From: Salinimonas iocasae
GTDB lineage: Bacteria > Pseudomonadota > Gammaproteobacteria > Enterobacterales > Alteromonadaceae
Length of the DNA: 64,000 nucleotides
Reading direction: 5' to 3'
Assembly: GCF_006228385.1 (NCBI RefSeq)
Contig: NZ_CP039852.1
Span: 434,001-498,000 of the forward strand
In this document: positions 18,976 through 26,908 of the stretch, piece after piece
Layout of the letters: every line of letters begins with the position of its first letter
Position numbering within the stretch: the first letter of the stretch is position 1
The notes under the pieces: generated by a model
What the model saw: only the letters and a program-made list of their open reading frames with translations
Told to the model about the DNA's origin: nothing
The model's database searches: none
Position numbers and translations under genes: made by a program

Positions 18976-19170
18976 ATGACTGCAAAGAAAACGCTTTTTA
19001 TGTGCAGCCTTGGAAGGTTAGTGATACTGGGTCTGAGTGCAACCGGCGGATTGATGATTTATCCAGCGGTAACAGCTGATTACGCTATAGAAGCTCATTT
19101 TGTCTGGGGTTTGCTGCCGATAGCTAGTGTGGTGGGGATATTGGTTGCTCGCGATATGAGCCCGAAATAG
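18976..19170 (+). CDS. Small two-helix membrane protein, possible immunity partner
   Basis: 64 residues from ATG 18976; an in-frame TTG directly before it (18973) is the less likely start. There are two hydrophobic segments, at about residues 14-31 and 42-58, separated by a short acidic/aromatic loop, with basic residues at the N-terminus and a charged tail ending RDMSPK. It begins nine bases after the stop of the glycine-rich peptide gene and lacks a good Shine-Dalgarno, so translation is probably coupled. Small bitopic or two-helix proteins coded directly behind a bacteriocin are often immunity proteins, which is the reason for the suggestion. The family is not recognised. Confidence 0.55.
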   Translation: MTAKKTLFMCSLGRLVILGLSATGGLMIYPAVTADYAIEAHFVWGLLPIASVVGILVARDMSPK

Positions 19171-19437
19171 GGGCTATCTCGTTTTTAAGGACAGTTTATT
19201 AAGGACGTAAATTTGTTATACTGATTAGCAAGTTTACGTCGTACTTTTCGAGTTATGGGGCCAATCAACATAGTCAGATATATCTGCTATGGCTTCATCT
19301 CTGGCACCGCACTGTGTTAGTTAATGCGTTCCCGTCCCACCACGTCCCCAAAAATCATTACTAAAGGAGACACTGCCTCTAGTTACTTTATCTACTGCTG
19401 CAGTTTGTCACGCTTTCAGCGACTCAGGAGGTTAGAA
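19171..19437. other. Intergenic region with a candidate promoter and overlapping inverted repeat
   Basis: A TATACT hexamer lies at 19216-19221 with only a weak TTTATT -35 candidate. It is enclosed by the inverted repeat GACGTAAA (19204-19211) and TTTACGTC (19232-19239), so an operator around a promoter is possible. The region ends with the strong Shine-Dalgarno AGGAGG of the next small gene. Confidence 0.35.
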
Positions 19438-19542
19438 ATGATAGTGATAACAGATGAAATTTTACTGCAATTTGCATCAGACTGCTGCGCAAGTAACATA
19501 CGCTTCCCGTATGAACTCTTAAGAATACTTTCTTCGTCATAG
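19438..19542 (+). CDS. 34-residue small protein with a perfect Shine-Dalgarno
   Basis: The frame starts at ATG 19438 and ends with TAG at 19540-19542. A full AGGAGG (19426-19431) stands exactly six bases before the ATG, the best ribosome site in this region and a strong reason to believe in translation. The peptide starts MIVITDEILLQFAS, has a Cys-Cys pair at residues 16-17, and ends in three serines. It has no clear membrane helix and no recognised family. A longer frame beginning at 19324 is in the same phase but has no ribosome site. The 248 bases to the next gene show nothing certain. Confidence 0.45.
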   Translation: MIVITDEILLQFASDCCASNIRFPYELLRILSSS

Positions 19543-19790
19543 AAACTTCTTTCAGGCCTGACATGCCTCTTTATGGATGTTTCCGTAAAATCTGGGTAGA
19601 ACCTTATCAGCTTAAACGTACGACAGGCTTCTTTTATTAGCGATAGCGATACTTAACGCCGGTACTCAGGCCAATGTCTTCTCTTATCCTATTAGACGGC
19701 TGACAATGCTAACCGTATCCAAGGCCGGGAATTTATTTGGATGGCTGTCTATAGTATACAGATGGTTTAACATTCCTGAGCCAGCCATCG

Positions 19791-21113
19791 ATGCGCTTTC
19801 AACCTCCAGATGCATGCAAAACACTAAACTTAATGCTGTGCTTAATGGTATTTGGTTCTTTTACACCATTATGTGCAGAGCAACTGCCAGATGCTAAGGC
19901 ATCCAATCCGGAAAAATTACAGTGGATGCAGGGCTTTCCTCCTGAACCTGAGCGTTTAATCACACAGCCGCAGAGTAATTTCTTCAGCTTTCCAAAACTC
20001 CGGTGGAGCGTTTGTCATATACGTGAACTCATGCCTACGAAACAGGTGAGTCGGGGGATTGTTGGGCCCGGATTATGGCAATCGCGTTTAGCTCCTGACA
20101 TCGATAAGATTACCTTCAACGCCGGTGATAGCAAAGAGCAGCTAACATGGCGGCAATCTTTAGCGCGTAACTATACCGACGGTATCCTAGTACTTCACAA
20201 AGGCGTGATTGTTTACGAGCAATATTTTGGCTGTATGCGTCGTGACGGAAAGCATGCCGCAATGTCTATGACAAAATCACTTATTGGCTTACTTGCCGAA
20301 ATATTGATTGCAGAGGGTACTCTAGATGATAGGCAACTGGTTAAATCTATCATCCCGGAACTTGCAGATAGTGGGTTTGGCGATGCCACTATTCGTCAGG
20401 TGATGGATATGACAACCGCCGTGGACTTTAATGAAGACTACAGTGACCCGGGGGCTGATATATGGCAATACTCTGTGGCCACAGATCCCTTCGCCTCACC
20501 TTCTGACGGACAACCGGTTGGTTATTTTGCTTATTTGAAAGGAGTCAAAAAACAGGGAATACATGGCAAAGCGTTTGGCTATCGTACGGTCAATACAGAC
20601 GTTCTTGGATGGGTCATAGCCAGAAAAACAGGAAAAGATGTGGCCAGTCTACTGAGCGATAAAATTTGGCAGCACATTGATGCGGAGCAGGATGCGTACA
20701 TGACTGTTGATAGGCTAGGTACACCATTTGCGGGTGGTGGCTTAAGTGCCGGGCTAAGAGACCTGGGGCGGTTGGGGCAGTTGCTTCTTGATGATGGCAA
20801 ATATAAGAATAAACAAATTATTCCGGCAGCTACCATAGCCAGTATAGAGCAAGGAGGTGATAAAGCGGCATTTGCGAAAGCAGGATATCTGACGTTAGCG
20901 GGCGGTAGCTATCGTAGCATGTGGTGGTTATTGCATAACAAAAATAACGCGTATGCGGCCAGAGGAGTTCACGGGCAGACACTCTATATCGACCCTGTGG
21001 CTCAAATGGTTATCGTACGCTTTGCTTCTTTTCCGCACGCTAAAAACCATTACATTGATCCCACTTCGCTACCCGCGTATGAGGCGTTAGCAGATTATCT
21101 TTTAAAAAAATAA
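19791..21113 (+). CDS. Exported serine hydrolase of the beta-lactamase/6-aminohexanoate-dimer hydrolase family
   Basis: 440 residues. A hydrophobic signal segment covers residues 12-28. The nucleophile motif SMTK (S159, K162) is the class C beta-lactamase/penicillin-binding-protein SxxK box, followed by the family's tyrosine region (GYRTVNTDVLGW). The late HGQTLYIDP segment is characteristic of NylB/EstB-like hydrolases and not of true beta-lactamases, which have KTG. The substrate is unknown; carboxyl esters, amides and short peptides are hydrolysed by relatives. The start at 19791 is chosen because the signal peptide follows it; the Shine-Dalgarno is poor. It stands alone, with the DUF2339 gene 90 bases downstream. 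Confidence 0.8.
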   Translation: MRFQPPDACKTLNLMLCLMVFGSFTPLCAEQLPDAKASNPEKLQWMQGFPPEPERLITQPQSNFFSFPKLRWSVCHIRELMPTKQVSRGIVGPGLWQSRLAPDIDKITFNAGDSKEQLTWRQSLARNYTDGILVLHKGVIVYEQYFGCMRRDGKHAAMSMTKSLIGLLAEILIAEGTLDDRQLVKSIIPELADSGFGDATIRQVMDMTTAVDFNEDYSDPGADIWQYSVATDPFASPSDGQPVGYFAYLKGVKKQGIHGKAFGYRTVNTDVLGWVIARKTGKDVASLLSDKIWQHIDAEQDAYMTVDRLGTPFAGGGLSAGLRDLGRLGQLLLDDGKYKNKQIIPAATIASIEQGGDKAAFAKAGYLTLAGGSYRSMWWLLHNKNNAYAARGVHGQTLYIDPVAQMVIVRFASFPHAKNHYIDPTSLPAYEALADYLLKK

Positions 21114-21203
21114 CCGCCCGCCTATGCTCGCAGGTATACCATGCTAGAGCTGTCGGTCTATTGGTGATAATCTGATTTGTATATGTATCAGGGAATAGAA
21201 TTC

Positions 21204-23717
21204 ATGGAAGGTTTTCTGATTGTCGCAGGGCTTGTTGTCTTTGCTTTGCTATTTAATCTGGTTAGTCGGGTAAGAAAGCTTGAAGCACGCCTATATCACC
21301 TTGAGAATGTTTCGCCTGAGAGTGCTGCCAATCAGGATGCGCTCCCATCATCGCAGTATGAGCGACAACTTGATGTCGCCAGGGCGCCAGCTCCCGCGCG
21401 ACGGGCGGCGCGTAAGCGAACGACATCAGTAATATATGATTCATTAATTCGTCAGTTGCAACATAATGGATTGCTATGGCTGGGTGGCGTGACGTTGGCG
21501 CTGGGCGGTGTCTTTCTTGCACTCTACGCAATAGAAGCGGGCATTCTGTCACCGGCAATACGGCTGTTCTTAGGTGGTATGTTCGGTATAAGTTTAGTGG
21601 CAGTTGCAGAATATCTGACCCGGTACCGGCTTAAATTTAATATTCACACACCTTACATTCCCGCGGCTATCGCCTGTGGCGGTATCATCTGCTGTTATTC
21701 CATTATAATGGTGGCGTTTAATGCGTTCTCCCTGATCAGCGCCTCCGCAGCATTTCTTTTATTGGCGATACTGTCACTCTTAGCGACGTGGCTGACTCTG
21801 CGCTACGGACTGCTGCTTGCAGTGGTGGGGATAATCGGCGCATACCTGGTGCCAATGCTTATACCCTCGCAAAACAGCTCACTGTTGCACCTGGTTGGTT
21901 ATCTTAGTGTCGTGACTGCATCAGCAACCTATATCAGTCAGCGAGTTACACTGCCAGCACTGGCGTTAAGCTCACTGGGAATACATATAGCGTTATCATT
22001 TGGCGCACTGCTCTCGGCAGAAAGCGTTCATGTAACCGCTGCACTATTAAACGCAGGCGTATTACTTTATCTGTATGGCCTTGTGCCTGTGTCAGGGTGG
22101 TCGATGCGTGCGCGCAAAAGCCCTGTGAAGTGGTATCCGTCCAAACAGGGATTGGCAGCTGCTGTTTTATCCTCTTCTTTTATCGCTACTGCTATGTGGT
22201 TAAGCAATAGCGCCGCAGAAATATTCACTTTAGGTGCAATGACCACCGTGCTTTTATTGCTGATTACCATCAGGGCCCGCCAGTTTATGCTTTTATCGCC
22301 GGCTGCACTTTTGATGACGGGCATAGCAATAGTTGTTGTATCTCTAACTACGTTCAGTGAGCTCACGCTATTCTCACCTTTGACGCTGTTCACCCAAAGT
22401 TCAGCGCTGGTACTGAGCATCTTTGGCGTAGTAATGAGCAGACACCACAGGGACAATGGCGCTTTTCATATGCTATACACCCTTAGCGCACCGATGCTCA
22501 CGCTGTTGCTAGTGACGGTAACAGATGCGCAGGCGGATACGGGTGAAGTGATTGGTGGTCGGACAGTAGTACTCAGTGTATATGGTCTTACTGCTGCCGT
22601 TACACTGCTGCGGTGCTCGCATTCATTGACTCAAATGTACGTTACGCTGGCGCTGCACACTAGTCTACTGGCCATAGCCATAATGCAGCTGTCTGGCAGT
22701 TTGCTCTCAGTTTTTCTTGCCTGGCAAATGGGCTTATTGATCTTCCAGTCAGCCAGACAAGGAATGTCAGTGCCTGTATGGATATATAAACTTGTCGCAC
22801 TTGTGCTTATTACCAGACTCACTGTGCTGCTTTGGGGCTGGTCATTATTTTCATCAGATGCCACATCAAACTATTCTCCCTTAACCACCTATGCCCTTGT
22901 GCTGATGCCATTGATATTTAGTTACTGGTACGCGTCAGAACTGGTTGTTAGACGTTGGTTTGCCGGTGTCATACTGCATATAGTGGCGCTGATGACCACG
23001 AGCCTTTCTGTATGGTGGCTGACGGGGGAAACCCATGTAAGCACCATCAACTATAAAACAGCAGCGCTTTTGGCATGTAACTGGAGCCTCCTGGCTGTAG
23101 TTTACCGGTGGCGAAGCAGTCTTTCAGCTGCGCCCAGGGTGCTGAGCGCCTTTTCAGCATTATTGGTAACCGGTGTGCTGATGTTCCATGTAGAGTTGTC
23201 AGTGGGTGAAAATCCATTTTTCGAGCATCAATTGTTCAGTACTGAGTATGTAGCAATCTGGCTGACGATTCTGTGGGGGCTACCGGGGCTGGCGCTCTGC
23301 ACTCTGGGTTATCTTTGGCGGCATGTCCCATTGTTTAAATCAGTGCAGCTGGTGACCGGCGGCGTATCTGTCATTCTTTGGATAAACGCACTTATTCGCT
23401 CGGCTTTTCAACATGACTCTCTTTACCTGCATCGCGGGTTTTCACAGTCAGAGCTATATACTTACTCTGTAGTTTGGTTATTACTTGCTACGGCAATACT
23501 GTTTACGGCGCAACGGCTGAAATTACCGGGGCTTAAAAAGACAGGTTTTGGCATGCTGCTGCTCGTCGTCTGCAAAGTCTTCTTAATCGATATGAGTCAC
23601 CTCACCGGCTTATGGCGGGCTGTTTCATTCCTGGGGCTGGGTGGTTCCCTGGTTCTTTTAGGCTGGTTGTTTCAGCGTTTTAGTCAGCCGGCTGAGTCGA
23701 AGGAGGTCGTTGTTTAG
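21204..23717 (+). CDS. Large DUF2339 polytopic membrane protein
   Basis: 837 residues from ATG 21204, which has a GGGAATAG ribosome site; an earlier in-frame TTG at 21177 is less likely. A first helix (about 3-22) is followed by a basic, disordered linker (to about residue 75). Then come more than twenty hydrophobic segments, beginning with LWLGGVTLALGGVFLALYAIEAG, the signature start of DUF2339. The end again carries the conserved ...GLWRAVSFLGLGG motif. The biochemical function of the family is not established. It may be cotranscribed with the serine hydrolase upstream; the interval behind it is 240 bases long. Confidence 0.85.
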   Translation: MEGFLIVAGLVVFALLFNLVSRVRKLEARLYHLENVSPESAANQDALPSSQYERQLDVARAPAPARRAARKRTTSVIYDSLIRQLQHNGLLWLGGVTLALGGVFLALYAIEAGILSPAIRLFLGGMFGISLVAVAEYLTRYRLKFNIHTPYIPAAIACGGIICCYSIIMVAFNAFSLISASAAFLLLAILSLLATWLTLRYGLLLAVVGIIGAYLVPMLIPSQNSSLLHLVGYLSVVTASATYISQRVTLPALALSSLGIHIALSFGALLSAESVHVTAALLNAGVLLYLYGLVPVSGWSMRARKSPVKWYPSKQGLAAAVLSSSFIATAMWLSNSAAEIFTLGAMTTVLLLLITIRARQFMLLSPAALLMTGIAIVVVSLTTFSELTLFSPLTLFTQSSALVLSIFGVVMSRHHRDNGAFHMLYTLSAPMLTLLLVTVTDAQADTGEVIGGRTVVLSVYGLTAAVTLLRCSHSLTQMYVTLALHTSLLAIAIMQLSGSLLSVFLAWQMGLLIFQSARQGMSVPVWIYKLVALVLITRLTVLLWGWSLFSSDATSNYSPLTTYALVLMPLIFSYWYASELVVRRWFAGVILHIVALMTTSLSVWWLTGETHVSTINYKTAALLACNWSLLAVVYRWRSSLSAAPRVLSAFSALLVTGVLMFHVELSVGENPFFEHQLFSTEYVAIWLTILWGLPGLALCTLGYLWRHVPLFKSVQLVTGGVSVILWINALIRSAFQHDSLYLHRGFSQSELYTYSVVWLLLATAILFTAQRLKLPGLKKTGFGMLLLVVCKVFLIDMSHLTGLWRAVSFLGLGGSLVLLGWLFQRFSQPAESKEVVV

Positions 23718-23957
23718 TGCTGGTCTGATTTGCGTATTGCAGATTTATTGTTCAGATAGTAAAAAGGTTAACAAAAGAACCTTAGACTTTAGTCGTAAAG
23801 GTGGCGAAGTTTTACCTGACTGCAACGTATAATCTAACGTTGTAGCAGCTTGCTTGCCTGCACACCGTTTTACCTTTTATCGCCTGCGGGTCGATTGATA
23901 ATAACGATATATAAACAATGACAACATAACGCATCTCTGCGCTACCAGGACTACACT

Positions 23958-25634
23958 ATGCAATCAATTACCATAGTCTTACTGGGTATTGTCGGCATGA
24001 TTATCGGGTGGTTTTTCTACTCGAAATTCATAGCGACCAAAATATTCAGGCTCGACGACAATAACGTCACACCCGCCCATGAACTAAACGACGGTAAGGA
24101 CTTTGTTCCTACCAACAAAGTTGTGCTTTGGGGGCATCACTTTACATCTGTAGCGGGCGCAGCACCCATCGTAGGACCTGCTATTGCCGTCTACTGGGGG
24201 TGGGTTCCTGCTGTACTTTGGGTGGTATTCGGCACCATCCTTTTTGCCGGTGTCCATGATATGGGTGCTTTGTGGGCAAGTGCCCGCCATAAAGGTAAAT
24301 CGATGGGGGCGCTGTCAGAATCGGTTATCGGTAAGCGTACCCGCTCATTGTTTATGATCGTTATCTTCCTGGTCCTGTTAATGGTAAATGCTGTATTTGG
24401 CGTGGTTATCGCAAACTCGTTTGTGGATCAGCCCAATGCGGTATTCCCGGCATGGACGGCCATCGCGGTAGCGCTGATTATCGGTCAGTTACTGAAGCGA
24501 AACTTCAGCCTGATACCAATGTGTGTTGTCGGTATTATTGTGCTTTATGCTTCAGTGTACGCCGGCAGTTACATTCCTATAGAGTTGCCTGAAACCATGT
24601 TCGGACTGGCAGATACAGCTAACTGGATTATCATTCTGTTTATCTATGCAGCTATCGCATCTTTGCTGCCTGTATGGATGCTGCTTCAACCCCGCGACTT
24701 TATTAATGGTATGCAGCTGATTGTCGGCCTGCTTTTGCTATACGGCGCCGTATTCTTTGCTATGCCTGATATTACCGCGCCTGCGTTTAATTCGCAGACA
24801 GCTGAAAGTACACCCAGCATTATTCCCTTACTGTTCGTTACTATCGCGTGCGGCGCTGTGTCTGGTTTCCACGGTATAGTGGCATCGGGCACAAGTTCAA
24901 AGCAGCTAAATAAAGAAACTGATGCCCGCTTTGTCGGTTATCTTGGCGCGGTAGGTGAGGGCAGCCTGGCACTTATTACTATCGTCGCCGTTTCAGGTGT
25001 TGCTCTGGCAGCTTCGCCCGAGGAGTGGCACGAAGTATACAGTCACCTTGGTGCAGGCAGTGTATCAGCGTTTATTAATGGTGGTGCAAACCTTATCGCC
25101 TCAGGGTGGGGATTGCCGGTGGACTTCTCATCAACAATTCTTGCCACGATGGTCGTTCTTTTCGCCGGTACCACGATGGACTCAGGTGTAAGATTACAGC
25201 GCTACATCATTCAGGAATGGGGCGAAATATACAGCCTTAATGCACTTAAGAACGGTGCTGTTGCAACACTTCTGGCCGTAGGAACTTGCTTATTGCTGGC
25301 CTTCGGTGCGGGTGGCTCCTCAGGTAGTGGCGGTATGATTATCTGGCCGCTGTTTGGTTCAACCAATCAGATTCTGGCAAGTCTCACGCTGCTGGTGATC
25401 TCCGTAATGCTAATCAAGTTGGGCCGGCCTGCCAGATACACTTTGATTCCCATGTTTTTCGTGCTGGTAATGGCGTTCTTTGCCGGCATAATTAAACTTA
25501 AGGAATACTATCTGGCTGAAAATTACCTTCTGGTCTTTTTAGATGCTGTGGTATTGATCGTCAGTGTTCTGGTAATGCTGGAAGCTTGGTCAGTTATTTC
25601 ACGCTTTAAAAAGGGTGAAGCAACAACTGGCTAA
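23958..25634 (+). CDS. cstA: CstA-family carbon starvation / peptide or pyruvate transporter
   Basis: 558 residues with about 16 hydrophobic segments. The N-terminal half contains family signatures: PTNKVVLWGHHFTSVAGAAP, GPAIAVYWGWVPAVLW and FAGVHDMGALWASARHKGKSMG. The later GFHGIVASGTSSKQLNKETDA segment is also typical. CstA proteins move peptides or pyruvate across the inner membrane, mostly during carbon limitation. At 558 residues it is of the shorter CstA type and lacks the full extension of the approximately 700-residue E. coli CstA/BtsT, so the substrate is uncertain. The gene is monocistronic with its own terminator. The 240-base upstream region has a TATAAT at 23828-23833 but no clear -35 box. 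Confidence 0.85.
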   Translation: MQSITIVLLGIVGMIIGWFFYSKFIATKIFRLDDNNVTPAHELNDGKDFVPTNKVVLWGHHFTSVAGAAPIVGPAIAVYWGWVPAVLWVVFGTILFAGVHDMGALWASARHKGKSMGALSESVIGKRTRSLFMIVIFLVLLMVNAVFGVVIANSFVDQPNAVFPAWTAIAVALIIGQLLKRNFSLIPMCVVGIIVLYASVYAGSYIPIELPETMFGLADTANWIIILFIYAAIASLLPVWMLLQPRDFINGMQLIVGLLLLYGAVFFAMPDITAPAFNSQTAESTPSIIPLLFVTIACGAVSGFHGIVASGTSSKQLNKETDARFVGYLGAVGEGSLALITIVAVSGVALAASPEEWHEVYSHLGAGSVSAFINGGANLIASGWGLPVDFSSTILATMVVLFAGTTMDSGVRLQRYIIQEWGEIYSLNALKNGAVATLLAVGTCLLLAFGAGGSSGSGGMIIWPLFGSTNQILASLTLLVISVMLIKLGRPARYTLIPMFFVLVMAFFAGIIKLKEYYLAENYLLVFLDAVVLIVSVLVMLEAWSVISRFKKGEATTG

Positions 25635-25710
25635 TGTTTAGTTGTGCTGTTCGCGCATTTCGGGCGTATCTACCGCAATGCGTGACAAAGCCCGATGCCA
25701 CTCTAAACAA

Positions 25711-25737
25711 AAAACACCGTCGTAAGGCGGTGTTTTT
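25711..25737 (+). terminator. Terminator after cstA
   Basis: ACACCG (25714-25719) pairs with CGGTGT (25728-25733) within an A-rich to T-rich context (AAAACACCG...CGGTGTTTTTG). It is a typical intrinsic terminator. Confidence 0.85.
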
Positions 25738-25828
25738 GTCTGTGGGAACAATCAGTCTGCTTTGCTTGTAACTTTCGCTGACTTGCCCATAATGGGCGTT
25801 GATGTAACTTAAATTTCGGAATCCACGG

Positions 25829-26908
25829 ATGTTTCTACTTATTGTCTATGTGTTTATTGCACTAGGCTTTTCGTTCCTTTGCAGTATTGCTGAAGCCGTC
25901 ATTCTCAGTGTGTCTTCAGCGTATATTTCAGTGCTGGAGAAAGAAGAACGCCCCAGTGGTAGTTTACTGCGCAGTCTGACAGAGAATATTAACAAGCCGC
26001 TATCGGCCATTTTAAGCTTAAATACTATCGCCCATACTATGGGAGCTGCCGGTGCAGGCGCTCAGGCGGCGGTGGTTTTTGGCGAAGCGTACCTTGGCGT
26101 AATATCGGCCGTATTAACACTGCTGATACTTATCTTTTCTGAAATTATTCCTAAAACGGTGGGCGCAACTTACTGGCGTGCGCTGGCACCAGCCACCGCC
26201 TTTTTCCTGAAATACCTTACGATTGCAATGTATCCGTTTGTGGTGATGTCTGAAAAACTGACTAAAGGTTTTAAAGAGGACAGCCCGCTGCGGGGGCTTA
26301 GTCGTAACGAGCTACAGGCGATGGCAGAGTTATCAGGGCAGGAGGGGCAGCTGGCTCAGCAAGAGGCAGCATTGATGCAAAGCCTGCTAAGCATGCACGA
26401 GCTAAAAGTAAAAGATGCTATGACGCATCGTACAGCCATGTTCTCAGTTAGCGAGGAGCTTACCGTAGAAGCGTTTTTCAATCAGCATGCAAAAATAGAA
26501 TACTCCAGAATCCCGATTTTTGAAGAAGATGATTCTGAGAATATCGCCGGATTTGTGATGCGTTCAGACCTGCTGGTCGCACAGGCTAAAGGCGAGGTTG
26601 ATAAGCCACTGAAAAACTATGCGATATCGATGGTGACGGTGCTCAACACGATGCCGCTGCCCAGTATTTTCGATCAGTTTCTGCAAAAGCGGGTTCATAT
26701 ACTGCTGGTGGTTGATGAATACGGTGGCCTTGAAGGCATAGTCACATTGGAAGACTTACTCGAAAACCTGCTGGGAATCGATATTGTGGATGAGAAAGAC
26801 ACAACAGTCAGCATGCGCCGTTTTGCCAATATGATGGCTAAACGCCGTCAGCGTATGATGATGAAGCATGCCAGCAGCGACGATGATGAGGATATCAAGC
26901 CATCCTGA
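25829..26908 (+). CDS. CNNM/DUF21 membrane protein with CBS pair (CorB/HlyC-like)
   Basis: 359 residues. The N-terminal DUF21 (CNNM) domain (about 1-170) has the SIAEAVILS motif in the first helix, the NTIAHTMGAAGAG segment and the IFSEIIPKTVGA signature. A linker with SRNELQAMAEL follows, then two CBS motifs at about residues 190-315, and a basic tail. Proteins of this group (CorB, YtfL, mammalian CNNM) transport or sense Mg2+ and bind adenine nucleotides in the CBS pair. The usual C-terminal CorC_HlyC domain is absent, as in short family members. The last 14 bases overlap the end of the convergent histidine kinase gene. Confidence 0.85.
   Translation: MFLLIVYVFIALGFSFLCSIAEAVILSVSSAYISVLEKEERPSGSLLRSLTENINKPLSAILSLNTIAHTMGAAGAGAQAAVVFGEAYLGVISAVLTLLILIFSEIIPKTVGATYWRALAPATAFFLKYLTIAMYPFVVMSEKLTKGFKEDSPLRGLSRNELQAMAELSGQEGQLAQQEAALMQSLLSMHELKVKDAMTHRTAMFSVSEELTVEAFFNQHAKIEYSRIPIFEEDDSENIAGFVMRSDLLVAQAKGEVDKPLKNYAISMVTVLNTMPLPSIFDQFLQKRVHILLVVDEYGGLEGIVTLEDLLENLLGIDIVDEKDTTVSMRRFANMMAKRRQRMMMKHASSDDDEDIKPS

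Noticed and set aside
19706..19897. 63-codon frame overlapping the start of the serine hydrolase
   Set aside because: It overlaps the signal peptide region of the hydrolase in another phase and has no ribosome site.
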